Assembly: GCA_027490305.1 (NCBI GenBank)
Contig: JAIXYI010000050.1
Location: forward strand, 1-64,000
Direction: 5' to 3'
Source of the DNA: Flavobacteriaceae bacterium
GTDB taxonomy: Bacteria; Bacteroidota; Bacteroidia; Flavobacteriales; Flavobacteriaceae
DNA length: 64,000 bases
Of the stretch, positions 27,002 to 36,065 are shown in pieces; position 1 is the stretch's first letter, and each line of letters starts with the position of its first letter. Made by a program: the position numbers and the translations under genes. Under the pieces are notes generated by a model. It worked only from the letters and a program-made list of their open reading frames with translations. It was not told where the DNA came from and did no database searches.

Positions 27002-28179
27002 TGGTTACAGCACAGTATACAGATGCGATTTCGCTGCTTCAGCGCGTGCGTTCGCCGCATGGGTTCCTGGCCAGTGCCGCTAAAACCGATAATTACCATC
27101 GGGTTTGGGCGCGTGACGGTGTGATCTGTGGGCTTGCCGCTTTGGCGTCGGGTGATCCGCAGTTGGTGGAGGGCTTCCGGGCGACACTCCAAACGCTCGC
27201 AAAGGCGCAGCACGAAAGTGGAACGATTCCGTCGAATGTAGGGATCGCCGAAGGAAAAACCGACATCAGTTACGGCGGATTGGCGGGCCGGGTCGACAAT
27301 GCGTCCTGGTTCGTAATCGGGGTCTGTGCGTATGCGCAGGCATCGGGCGACGAAGCATTCGCGCGGGAAATGGAAACGCCCATCAGACGGTGCCTTACAC
27401 TGATGCAGGCGTGGGAGTTCAACAACCGCCATTTGATGTATGTGCCCCTGTCAGGCAACTGGGCAGACGAATACATAACGGAAGGGTATACATTATACGA
27501 CCAGTTACTCCGCATTTGGGCGCTGCGGTCGTTTTCGAAATGCTATCACGTTCCGGAGGCGCGGCAAAAAGCGGATGCCATTGCGGAAACGGTCGTCCGG
27601 AATTTCACCGCCTACGGTGCAGGAGCCTACTACCATGAAAAAGCCTATGCCGCTGCTTCTTTCACACCCTTTGCCCCCTGCTGTTTTACGCCTGCCGGTT
27701 ACAAACCCCAGTTCGATGCCTTTGCCCACGCGCTCTTTTTATTGTTGGATGTGTGGCCTACGGAGGCTCGCCCTTCTTTACTTGAGCATTGCAAGAAGCT
27801 CGCGGCTGCCCAACCCCTCGGGATGCTTCCCGCTTTCTGGCCTCCGGTGCAACCGGGCGACGCCGAATGGAACCAGCTCGAGAACAATTGTAAGTACGAG
27901 TTCCGCAATTTCCCATATGAATTCCACAACGGCGGAAGCTGGCCAATGGTCAACGGTTTTTATGGCATGGCCCTGGTGGCATCCGGCGAACGGGCGGCAG
28001 CCGAAACACTATACACCGCCGTCGCATCGGCGAATGCCCAAAGTGACGTTGGTTTCTATGAGAATTTCCACACCCAAACCGGCGCCCCCATCGGAGTGCC
28101 CCATTGCAGTTGGTCGGCCGCCGGACAGTTGCTGTTGCACCAGTATTTATACCAAGAATTTAAATTCGATTTTTCGTGA
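27001..28179 (+). CDS. Cytoplasmic (alpha/alpha)6 glycoside hydrolase, invertase-like
   Basis: The protein has 392 residues with no signal peptide. Motifs YHRVWARDG (residues 32-40), GRVDNASWFVIG (96-107), NWADEYITEGYTLYDQLL and NGGSWPMVNGFYGMAL are typical of the GH100 neutral invertase and GH133/GH63 debranching-type fold. Asp99 is a candidate acid. It sits between a SUC-like transporter and a PfkB kinase, so cleavage of imported sucrose to glucose and fructose is the best inference. Amylo-alpha-1,6-glucosidase is the name homologues may carry. The family choice is moderately sure and the substrate less so. Confidence 0.72.
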   Translation: MVTAQYTDAISLLQRVRSPHGFLASAAKTDNYHRVWARDGVICGLAALASGDPQLVEGFRATLQTLAKAQHESGTIPSNVGIAEGKTDISYGGLAGRVDNASWFVIGVCAYAQASGDEAFAREMETPIRRCLTLMQAWEFNNRHLMYVPLSGNWADEYITEGYTLYDQLLRIWALRSFSKCYHVPEARQKADAIAETVVRNFTAYGAGAYYHEKAYAAASFTPFAPCCFTPAGYKPQFDAFAHALFLLLDVWPTEARPSLLEHCKKLAAAQPLGMLPAFWPPVQPGDAEWNQLENNCKYEFRNFPYEFHNGGSWPMVNGFYGMALVASGERAAAETLYTAVASANAQSDVGFYENFHTQTGAPIGVPHCSWSAAGQLLLHQYLYQEFKFDFS

Positions 28180-29099
28180 AGTCCCACATTGACATCATTT
28201 CTGCAGGTGAGATATTAATCGACTGCATCGGCGCGGAGATCGCGTCGTTACCCCACACCCGCGAGTTTCAACGTTTTTTGGGCGGATCGCCGACGAACGT
28301 GGCGGTCAATGCGTCTCGACTCGGGCTCAATGTGGCGCTGGTGGCTACGATTGGGCAGGATGCGTTCGGCGTTTTTGCCGGGCGGAAGTTAGAGACAACC
28401 TCGCTTGACACCACCTATCTGCGCCGCACGACCGACCAACCGACCTCGGTCATTTTCGTGTCGCGTTCGGTAACGACGCCTGATTTTATTCCGTATCGCG
28501 AGGCCGATCGCCACATTCTGCCGGAGCAGCTTCCGGACGAGTTGTTGCGCAACGCCTCGATTTTCCATACCACCTGCTTTGCCCTCAGCGCCCAACCGGC
28601 CCAACAAACCCTGCTGGACGCCGCCCACAAGGCATCACGATGGGGCGTGCAAACGAGTCTCGACCTGAATTACGCCGCCCGTATCTGGCCCGATAGGGAA
28701 GAAGCCCATCGCGTGGTGGCGGGCTATATGGAGTCGAAACCGTTATTGAAGATAAGCGACGATGACGCCCTTCGGTTTTTTGGTGTGGCATTGGATGACG
28801 ATGCCCTTTTTGCGTATTTCCATGCCCACGGCGCTTCGACGATCTGCCTGACGAAAGGCAAAGACGGCGTGGTGGTTTCGGATAAAGAACAAGGCCTATT
28901 GCGCCGACCTGCCGAAACCGTCGAGGCGGTCATTGATGCCACGGGTGCCGGTGATGCGTTCTGGACGGGCTTCCTTTTTGCACGACTAAAAGAGCGGTCA
29001 CTCGACGACTGTATTGGAGCCGCGCAACGACTGGCCGCCATGAAGTTGCAGCATATCGGCAAGATACCGGATCACCCCGATCTGGCGTCGCTACTATAA
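28176..29099 (+). CDS. PfkB-family sugar kinase, probable fructokinase
   Basis: The protein has 307 residues and starts with GTG at 28176, overlapping the glycosidase stop (GTGA). The ribokinase-fold motifs are GEILIDCIG, FLGGSPTNVAVNASRLG (substrate and N-terminal signature) and DATGAGDAFWTGFL (catalytic Asp and anion hole). It would phosphorylate the fructose released by the preceding enzyme. Other PfkB substrates, such as 2-keto-3-deoxygluconate, cannot be excluded. It is the last gene of the operon, and a long hairpin follows. Confidence 0.85.
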   Translation: MKSHIDIISAGEILIDCIGAEIASLPHTREFQRFLGGSPTNVAVNASRLGLNVALVATIGQDAFGVFAGRKLETTSLDTTYLRRTTDQPTSVIFVSRSVTTPDFIPYREADRHILPEQLPDELLRNASIFHTTCFALSAQPAQQTLLDAAHKASRWGVQTSLDLNYAARIWPDREEAHRVVAGYMESKPLLKISDDDALRFFGVALDDDALFAYFHAHGASTICLTKGKDGVVVSDKEQGLLRRPAETVEAVIDATGAGDAFWTGFLFARLKERSLDDCIGAAQRLAAMKLQHIGKIPDHPDLASLL

Positions 29100-29121
29100 A
29101 ATTGAGTTGGTTTGATTTGAT

Positions 29122-29169
29122 TCCGCCTGGCATCCGAACGAAATACGGATCGTCAGGCGGATTTCGTTT
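29122..29169 (+). terminator. Terminator hairpin after the sugar operon
   Basis: TCCGCCTG (29122-29129) pairs with CAGGCGGA (29154-29161), and inside it ATCCG pairs with CGGAT. The T-run (ATTTCGTTT) is interrupted, so it is somewhat weaker than others here. Confidence 0.7.
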
Positions 29170-29217
29170 GGGATGTTATCAATTTGTTAAAAAAACGTGA
29201 AAACCACGGAAACTTTT

Positions 29218-29247
29218 TTTGTATTCAAAGTTTCCATTCTACTTTTG
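29218..29247 (+). promoter_or_regulatory. Promoter of the TetR-RND operon
   Basis: TTTG (29218-29221), 18 bases, then TACTTTTG (29240-29247). This fits the -33/-7 pattern and puts the transcript start just before the ATG at 29268, which decides the tetR start. Confidence 0.65.
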
Positions 29248-29267
29248 TGTCCGATTTACAAAGGTTT

Positions 29268-29891
29268 ATGAAAGATAAAATCGTAAGCAGGGCGACCGAT
29301 ATGTTCCTGAAGCTGGGCTTCAAGAGCATCACCATGGATGATATCGCCAGCGACATGTGCATCTCAAAGAAGACCATTTACAAGTTCTTTACGAATAAGG
29401 AACAGTTGATCGTTGAGGCCGCGAACCTCTTGCACCGAACGGTATATGAAGCGATCGACCAGACGATGAAAAGTGGTTTCAACCCGGTAGAAGAAAACTT
29501 TGAGGTACGTAAGACGTTTAAGGCAATTTTCCAGGCAGTAGAGAAGTCACCGCTATACCAACTCAAAAAGCATTATCCGGAAATCTACCATGAAGTGGTG
29601 CACCGCGAACGCGACGTATGCCACAGTTTCATGCGGGAGAACATCTGGAAAGGGGTCGAACTAGGCTATTACCGGCCGGATACCGATGTTGAAAGCGCGG
29701 TCGAGTTCTATTACATCCTGATTTTTCACATCAATGAAACGAACGTCTTCGAGCGCGATGCCTACGACAAGGAACTCGCCGCCCTGATTTATCACACCCG
29801 CGCCATCGCTACCGAAAAAGGGGTGGCCGAACTCGAACGCCTACTGGCCGTGCATCCGGAAGGCAACCCATCAAACGAAACACAAATCTAA
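29268..29891 (+). CDS. TetR/AcrR-family regulator of efflux
   Basis: The protein has 207 residues from the ATG at 29268. A start 84 bp upstream is open but overlaps the promoter. The N-terminal helix-turn-helix is VSRATDMFLKLGFKSITMDD with CISKKTIYKFFTNKEQL. The C-terminal ligand domain is helical and not conserved in motif. It is the first gene of the run tetR-tolC-MFP-RND with short gaps, so it probably represses its own efflux operon. The inducer is unknown. Confidence 0.9.
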   Translation: MKDKIVSRATDMFLKLGFKSITMDDIASDMCISKKTIYKFFTNKEQLIVEAANLLHRTVYEAIDQTMKSGFNPVEENFEVRKTFKAIFQAVEKSPLYQLKKHYPEIYHEVVHRERDVCHSFMRENIWKGVELGYYRPDTDVESAVEFYYILIFHINETNVFERDAYDKELAALIYHTRAIATEKGVAELERLLAVHPEGNPSNETQI

Positions 29892-29903
29892 TCGCTCTGT
29901 TAT

Positions 29904-31244
29904 ATGAAACAACTCACCCTACTCTTTTTCTTCATCCCGCTGCTGTCTGTGTTTTCGCAGGACGGAAAGCCACAGGCCTTTTCGCTCCGGGACGCGATTT
30001 CCTATGGACTGGAGCACAATTACGACGCCGTAAACGCATCTCGTGATATTGACAAGGCGAAAGCCCGCAAGTGGGAGACCACGGCAACCGGACTTCCGCA
30101 AATCAGCGGAAACGTGAACTATGTCAACAACTTCAAACTACAAAAATCGGTTATTCCGGGCGAGATATTCGGCGGTGCACCCGGCAGTTTTGTTGAGGTG
30201 GCATTCGGCACGCGCCACACCATGGCCGCCAGCGCCACCCTCAGTCAGTTGATCTTTGACGGTTCGTATATCGTGGCCTTGCAGGCGGCGAAGACCTACC
30301 TGGCCTACTACCAAAACGCCAAACAGAAAAGCGACCTGGACATTCGGGAGCAGGTCATCAACGCCTACGGAACGGTTTTGATGGTGGAGGAAAACATCCG
30401 CATCCTTGAAAGCAACCAGTCATCGTTGCAAAAAACCTTCGGGGATACCCGCGAGACGTTCCGCAACGGATTGGTTGAGGAAGAAACGGTAGAGCAATTG
30501 CAAATTACGCTCGCATCCGTCCAAAGCAGCCTCGACAATGCGCGTCGCCTGCGCGATATCGCCTATGAGATGCTGAAGCTGTCGATGGGCATCGACCTGT
30601 CCGAGCAGATCGTACTGACCGACCAACTCGACACGCTGACGACGTCTAATATGGATCTGGCCCTTACGCAACCGGCCTTTAACCTTGAGAATAACATCGA
30701 CTACCAAATCGCGAAGAACTTCCGCGACCAACGGTTGTTGGAGTATAAGCTCGAACGCAGCAAGGCCCTTCCGTCGCTGTCGGCGAATGTGAACCTGGGC
30801 ACCAACGCGTTTGGCAACCAATTCGACTTTTTCCAGGGCGATAAAAAATGGTTCGATTATTCGAATGTGGGCGTCACCCTCAACGTGCCGATCTTCAGTA
30901 GCTTCGGACGTAAAGCGCGTACTGACCAGGCACGCATCGCGCTTGAACAGTCCAAAACGCAGCTCACACAGGCCGAACAGGCGTTGCGCCTCGAGTTCGA
31001 ACGGGCGAAAAGCGAATACGACTTCAGTATTTCGCAATACCAAACTGCCAAGGAAAGCCTGGCGTTGGCCGAACGTATCGAACGCAAGCAACAAACCAAG
31101 TTCACCGAAGGCCTTTCGTCCAGTTTTGACCTGAGCGACGCCCAACGCCAGTTGTATTCCGCCCAACAGCAATACCTGCAGTCGATGGTCGATATCATCA
31201 ATAAAAAAGCCGCATTCGAGAAAATTATCAATCAGTCTAAATAA
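29904..31244 (+). CDS. TolC-family outer membrane efflux protein
   Basis: The protein has 446 residues. It has a signal peptide (cleavage near SVFSQ), then two outer membrane efflux repeats with long coiled helices (LRDAISYGLEHNYDAVNASRD, and the helix around ALEQSKTQLTQAEQALRLEF). It would form the trimeric exit duct for the pump encoded by the next two genes. Spacing is 12 bp from the regulator and 6 bp to the adaptor gene. Confidence 0.93.
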   Translation: MKQLTLLFFFIPLLSVFSQDGKPQAFSLRDAISYGLEHNYDAVNASRDIDKAKARKWETTATGLPQISGNVNYVNNFKLQKSVIPGEIFGGAPGSFVEVAFGTRHTMAASATLSQLIFDGSYIVALQAAKTYLAYYQNAKQKSDLDIREQVINAYGTVLMVEENIRILESNQSSLQKTFGDTRETFRNGLVEEETVEQLQITLASVQSSLDNARRLRDIAYEMLKLSMGIDLSEQIVLTDQLDTLTTSNMDLALTQPAFNLENNIDYQIAKNFRDQRLLEYKLERSKALPSLSANVNLGTNAFGNQFDFFQGDKKWFDYSNVGVTLNVPIFSSFGRKARTDQARIALEQSKTQLTQAEQALRLEFERAKSEYDFSISQYQTAKESLALAERIERKQQTKFTEGLSSSFDLSDAQRQLYSAQQQYLQSMVDIINKKAAFEKIINQSK

Positions 31245-31250
31245 ACAAAC

Positions 31251-32384
31251 ATGAAAAAACTATCACTATATGCTGTTGTGGCGCTGTTCGCCGTTTCATG
31301 CGCCAAAGATGCGAAGAGCCTCGACAGCATGGTCGAGAAGAAAGATACGGCTGCTATCGCGGCGCGTAAAACCGAACTGGAAGCCGAACTGGCAAAAGTT
31401 GACTCGGCCCTTGCCAAATTGCAGGGCACCAAAGTTGAGCAGGCATTGGTTTCCTTCTACACCGTCAAAGACACCCTCTTCAATCACTTTGTAGAAGTGC
31501 AGGGAAGTGTGGATACGAAACAGAATATCATCGTGTATCCGGAATTTTCAGGCACACTGGAAGCTGTTAACGTGAAGGCCGGACAACACGTCACCAAAGG
31601 ACAGGTGCTGGCTCGCATCGACGACGGAGGATTGGGACAACAGGTCGCCCAGTTGGAAACGCAGGCAGCCCTTGCCAAAACCACGTATGAGCGTCAAAAG
31701 CGTTTGTGGGACCAAAAAATCGGTTCGGAAATCCAGTTCCTGCAAGCGAAGACCACGATGGAAGCCCAACAAAAGGCCGTTTCCCAGGCGAAGGCCCAAC
31801 TTGCCAAAACAGTTGTACGGGCACCGTTCACCGGAACCATTGATGAGGTAATGGGCGAGCGCGGACAAGTGGTGGCGCCAGGCCAGGGACTTATGCGCAT
31901 CGTGAACCTGTCGGATATGTATGTATCGACTACTGTTCCAGAAACCTACGTCGGGAAGCTGAAAGTAGGCACACCGGTTGAAGTAAGCCTCGCAGCACTC
32001 AACAAAACCTACCAGGGGAAAGTGCGCCAGGTAGCCAACAATATCAACCCGGCGAACCGCAGCTTCGGTATTGAGGTAGCCGTTCCGAATAACGACAACC
32101 TGTTGCGTCCGAACCAGTCGGCTAAACTGAAGATCGTCGATTACACCTCGAAATCGGCAACGGTGGTGCCTACGAGTGTCATCCAGGAGGATGGAAAAGG
32201 AACCAAATTCGTATTCGTAGTGGAAGGTGGCGATGCCAAAAGTGGCATAGCGAAGAAAACTCCTGTAAAAGTGGGCAGCAGTTCAGGTAACTCCACTGAA
32301 ATTCTCTCTGGATTGAAAGAAGGCGACCGCGTGGTAACCGAAGGTGTCAACTCGATCTCAGAAGGCATGAAGCTCAATTTCTAA
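31251..32384 (+). CDS. RND efflux periplasmic adaptor, lipoprotein
   Basis: The protein has 377 residues. The lipobox is FAVSC (Cys17). A coiled-coil hairpin precedes and follows a lipoyl-like half (YPEFSGTLEAVNVKAGQHVTKGQVLARIDD; second half VVRAPFTGTIDEVMGERGQVV), then a beta-barrel domain (VSTTVPETYVGKLKVG) and a membrane-proximal domain. It links the inner membrane pump to TolC. An unusual extra helical segment, with many Lys, Ala and Glu, occupies residues about 24-65 before the lipoyl domain. Confidence 0.93.
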   Translation: MKKLSLYAVVALFAVSCAKDAKSLDSMVEKKDTAAIAARKTELEAELAKVDSALAKLQGTKVEQALVSFYTVKDTLFNHFVEVQGSVDTKQNIIVYPEFSGTLEAVNVKAGQHVTKGQVLARIDDGGLGQQVAQLETQAALAKTTYERQKRLWDQKIGSEIQFLQAKTTMEAQQKAVSQAKAQLAKTVVRAPFTGTIDEVMGERGQVVAPGQGLMRIVNLSDMYVSTTVPETYVGKLKVGTPVEVSLAALNKTYQGKVRQVANNINPANRSFGIEVAVPNNDNLLRPNQSAKLKIVDYTSKSATVVPTSVIQEDGKGTKFVFVVEGGDAKSGIAKKTPVKVGSSSGNSTEILSGLKEGDRVVTEGVNSISEGMKLNF

Positions 32385-32394
32385 TATCCGACAC

Positions 32395-35300
32395 ATGAGC
32401 CACGAAAACAAAGAATTCAGTATATCGAGTTGGGCGATAGAAAACCGTGTGACGGTTTATATCGTAACCGCTCTCATCGTCATCACCGGCCTGATCGCCT
32501 ATGTGACGATGCCCCGCGAAGACTTCCCGGAAGTCATCGAAAACAAGATTTATGTCTCGACAGTCTTTCCGGGTAACTCTGCCGAAGACGTAGAGAAGCT
32601 GGTCATAAAACCGCTTGAGAAAGAGTTTAAGAACATCAGCGGCGTCGACAAGATGACGTCGTCTTCCTTCCAGGATTACGGTATGATCATCGTCGAGTTC
32701 GCGGATGCGGTCGGCATCGAAGAAGCCAAGACCAAGATCAAAGACAAGGTCGATGAGGTGAAAGCCGATACCGACTGGCCAAACCTCGACAACGGAAGTA
32801 AGGTTGAGCCGAGCGTGTTTGAGTTGAACATTTCAGAAGAAGTGCCCATCCTGAACATCAACCTCGAGGGGAATTATACCACCCAACAGTTGAAACAATA
32901 CGGCGAACGGCTACAGGATGACATTGAGGAAATCCCGGAAGTGAAGGAAGTAGAAATCCTCGGTGTCGACGACAAAGAGGTGGAAATCGCGATCGACATT
33001 TTCAAGATGACCGCTGCGCAGGTATCCTTTGACGACATCCAGCAGGCAGTGAAAGGCGAAAACGTGACGCTTTCGGGCGGTAACCTCATTACGCAGGGAT
33101 CCCGCAACAACATCCGGATCGTGGGGGAAATCCAACAGCCGTCTGACCTTGAACATATCGTCGTAAAGTCGCAAGGCGGAAACGTCGAACTGAAAGACAT
33201 CGCCAAAATATCCTTCAAAGAGAAAGAAAAAACGACCTATGCCCGTGAAAGTGGCAACGAAGTCGTCATGCTCAACGTGAAAAAACGTTCGAACATGAAC
33301 ATGATTTCGGCCATCGACCAGGTGAAGGAACGCATTGAAAAAGCGAAGGAATCGTACCTTCCTGACAACCTGAAACTGACGCTGACCAACGACCAATCGT
33401 CGCGCGTAGAACACCAGGTAGACGAACTGTCGAACCACATCATCTTCGGTATCATCCTCGTAATGATCGTGCTGATGTTTACGATGGGCCTCCGAAATTC
33501 GCTCTTCGTAGGGGCCGCGATCCCGCTGTCGATGCTCATGGCCTTCAGCTTCCTGTCGATGTTTGGGCTTACGCTCAATACGATGGTGCTTTTCGGTCTA
33601 GTCATGGGACTCGGGATGCTCGTAGACGACGGTATTGTGGTCGTCGACAACGTCTTTGCCAATATGAAAAAGGGCCTCCCGCGGATACAGGCATCGAAGA
33701 TTGGTATCGGCGAAATTGCCTGGCCGGTGATCTCGTCTACCGCTACAACGCTGATGGCGTTCCTGCCGTTTGCCTTGTGGCCGGGTACGATGGGTAAATT
33801 CATGAAGTACTTCCCGATCACGCTGACCGTGACGCTGACCGCCTCGCTTTTTGTGGCGATGGTGGTGAATGCCGCGATGACGGGTGGTTCGATGGAAGTG
33901 GAAGACAAAAACATCTCCAACAAAAGCATCAAACGCTATTCGATTATCTTCATCATCCTGGCCGTCGTATTTGTGGCGGTCGGAAACATGAACGATTCGA
34001 AAGGAGCCAAAGCGATTGGTCACTTGTCGATCATCGCGCTTGGTTTGATGTGGCTGTATAAAATCCGACTGTATAAATGGACACAGGATTTCCAACACGG
34101 ATTTTTCCCACGGATGGAAGACCGCTACAAGCGCTTCCTGGCTCAAATCCTGACAGGAAAACGCGCCTGGTTTGCGTTGGGTGGCATCATCGGTATGTTG
34201 TTCCTGTCGTTTGTGTTGCTGGGTGTTTTCCCACGGAAGACGCTATTCTTCCCTGACAACATCCCGAACCAGGTCATCGCCTACATCGAATACCCGCAGG
34301 GAACCGACATCTCGAAAACCAATAAGGCAACGCTTTTTGTTGAGAAGCAGATTATTGACATCGTCAGCAAATACTACGACAAAAACGAGAAACGCAACTT
34401 CCTCGTTGAATCAATCGTATCGCAGGTAGGGGTGGGCGCCGGTAACCCGAACGTCGACGCCGGTTCGGCTTCGGAAACGCCGTTCAAAGGAAAGGTGACG
34501 GTGAACTTCCGCGAATTCAAATTCCGTAAGGGTATCAATACCGCTGATGTATTGGAAGAAATCCGCGGCAAGGTAAAGGGCATTCCGGGTGCGACGGTAA
34601 CGGTAGAGAAAGATTCTAACGGTCCACCGGCCGGTTATCCGATCTCCATCCAGTTGACAGGTGCCGACTACGACCGCATGCTGACAGAAGCGGATAAGAT
34701 GATCAAATTCATCGAAGACAAGCACATTCCGGGTATTGAAAAACTGAAAGTGGATGTGAACAAGGAGAGTCCGGAACTACAAGTATTGGTCGACCGCGTC
34801 AATGCCGGAAGCATCGGCGTCACCACGGGCCAACTCGGGTTTACGTTGCGGCGTTCGTTATATGGGCAGGAGATTTCGACCTATAAGGAAGGCGACGACG
34901 ACTACAACATCGTGATGCGTCTGTCGGAAGACCAACGCAAAAACGAAAGCGTGTTGTTCAACCAGTCGATGACCTTCAAGAACGTGAATAACGGACAGGT
35001 GATGCAGGTGCCGGTGTCGGCCGTATCGTCTAACGAAAAAATGATGACCTATAACCAGATCAAGCGTAAGAACCAGAAACGGATCATGACGGTGTATTCG
35101 AACGTATTGACCGGATACAACGGGGACGAGATTACGAAGAAGATCGCGGAATACCTACAGGGATACCAGCTTCCGAAAGACGTTACTTATTCGTTTTCAG
35201 GCGTGCAGGAAGAGCAGGGCAAGAACCAGTCGTTCCTGATGTATGCATTGTTCCTCGCGATGGCGGGTATCACGCTGATCATCGTGCTGCAATTCAACTC

Positions 35301-35856
35301 GGTATCGAAAACCATCGTCATCCTGTTTACCGTCATATTGAGTTTCTCGGGCGTGTTTTACGGTTATGTGATAGCGGGCATGGACTTCGTCGTACTGATG
35401 ACGATGATGGGCATCATCTCGCTGGCGGGTATTGTGGTGAAGAACGGTATCGTGTTGATGGACTTCTTCGTCTTGCTCATGGATCAGAAGGTGCGCGATA
35501 AGAAAGGTGAATCGCATGATGACCTGACGCTTGACGAGATTAAGGACGTCATCATCGAATCGGGTAAATCGCGTTTGCGACCGGTGTTGCTGACTGCTAC
35601 AACGGCGGTGCTCGGACTCATTCCGCTGGCGATTGGGTTGAACTTCAACTTCTTTACCCTCGTCACCGATCTGAACCCGCACATCTTCATCGGTGGTGAC
35701 AACGTGATTTTCTGGGGTCCACTTGCGTGGACGATCATCTTCGGATTGACCTATGCCACCATTCTGACCCTCGTGATGGTGCCTGTAATGTTCTTCCTGG
35801 TAAAACGGACGAAATATTACTGGCGTGACCGTCGCCTGGCACGAGTTACCTCTTAG
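32395..35856 (+). CDS. RND multidrug efflux permease
   Basis: The protein has 1153 residues, longer than AcrB (about 1050). The proton-relay aspartates are in TM4 (LGMLVDDGIVVVDN), and periplasmic porter loops and the second half with MGIISLAGIVVKNGIVLMDF are present. An insert at about residues 503-565 carries two extra hydrophobic segments (IIFIILAVVFVAVGN and IGHLSIIALGLMWLYKI) before the usual second half begins. It uses the proton gradient to export drugs or lipophilic compounds with the adaptor and TolC proteins. A strong terminator follows. Confidence 0.93.
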   Translation: MSHENKEFSISSWAIENRVTVYIVTALIVITGLIAYVTMPREDFPEVIENKIYVSTVFPGNSAEDVEKLVIKPLEKEFKNISGVDKMTSSSFQDYGMIIVEFADAVGIEEAKTKIKDKVDEVKADTDWPNLDNGSKVEPSVFELNISEEVPILNINLEGNYTTQQLKQYGERLQDDIEEIPEVKEVEILGVDDKEVEIAIDIFKMTAAQVSFDDIQQAVKGENVTLSGGNLITQGSRNNIRIVGEIQQPSDLEHIVVKSQGGNVELKDIAKISFKEKEKTTYARESGNEVVMLNVKKRSNMNMISAIDQVKERIEKAKESYLPDNLKLTLTNDQSSRVEHQVDELSNHIIFGIILVMIVLMFTMGLRNSLFVGAAIPLSMLMAFSFLSMFGLTLNTMVLFGLVMGLGMLVDDGIVVVDNVFANMKKGLPRIQASKIGIGEIAWPVISSTATTLMAFLPFALWPGTMGKFMKYFPITLTVTLTASLFVAMVVNAAMTGGSMEVEDKNISNKSIKRYSIIFIILAVVFVAVGNMNDSKGAKAIGHLSIIALGLMWLYKIRLYKWTQDFQHGFFPRMEDRYKRFLAQILTGKRAWFALGGIIGMLFLSFVLLGVFPRKTLFFPDNIPNQVIAYIEYPQGTDISKTNKATLFVEKQIIDIVSKYYDKNEKRNFLVESIVSQVGVGAGNPNVDAGSASETPFKGKVTVNFREFKFRKGINTADVLEEIRGKVKGIPGATVTVEKDSNGPPAGYPISIQLTGADYDRMLTEADKMIKFIEDKHIPGIEKLKVDVNKESPELQVLVDRVNAGSIGVTTGQLGFTLRRSLYGQEISTYKEGDDDYNIVMRLSEDQRKNESVLFNQSMTFKNVNNGQVMQVPVSAVSSNEKMMTYNQIKRKNQKRIMTVYSNVLTGYNGDEITKKIAEYLQGYQLPKDVTYSFSGVQEEQGKNQSFLMYALFLAMAGITLIIVLQFNSVSKTIVILFTVILSFSGVFYGYVIAGMDFVVLMTMMGIISLAGIVVKNGIVLMDFFVLLMDQKVRDKKGESHDDLTLDEIKDVIIESGKSRLRPVLLTATTAVLGLIPLAIGLNFNFFTLVTDLNPHIFIGGDNVIFWGPLAWTIIFGLTYATILTLVMVPVMFFLVKRTKYYWRDRRLARVTS

Positions 35857-35878
35857 TTTTCTATATATACCTAGTGGG

Positions 35879-35910
35879 AAGCCGTCGGATCACTCCGGCG
35901 GCTTTTTTTA
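35879..35910 (+). terminator. Terminator of the efflux operon
   Basis: AAGCCGTCGGA (35879-35889) pairs with TCCGGCGGCTT (35894-35904) around a TCAC loop, followed by a T-run to 35909. Confidence 0.92.
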
Positions 35911-35983
35911 TAAAATAATGGGAATTCAGCCCGGATTTTAAGACATAAAAGACAAAACATAAAAACAGAAGTGCGATTTAGAT

Positions 35984-36065
35984 TTTATTTAGAATAATTA
36001 AAAATAATTTGGATAGTCCGAAAGAGGCTTCTATTTTTGCCTTGTTTAAAATTATTCTAAATAAA
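35984..36065. promoter_or_regulatory. Twin Fur-like boxes flanking a promoter
   Basis: TTTATTTAGAATAATT (35984-35999) and its exact inverse AATTATTCTAAATAAA (36050-36065) bracket a promoter with TTTG (36008-36011), a 20-base spacer and TATTTTTG (36032-36039). Each arm is part of a 19-bp near-palindrome, at 35987-36005 and 36044-36062, of the form ATTTAGAATnATTCTAAAT with two mismatches each. The second box runs up to the ATG at 36065. The layout fits iron repression of the siderophore receptor by a Fur-family protein. Confidence 0.75.
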
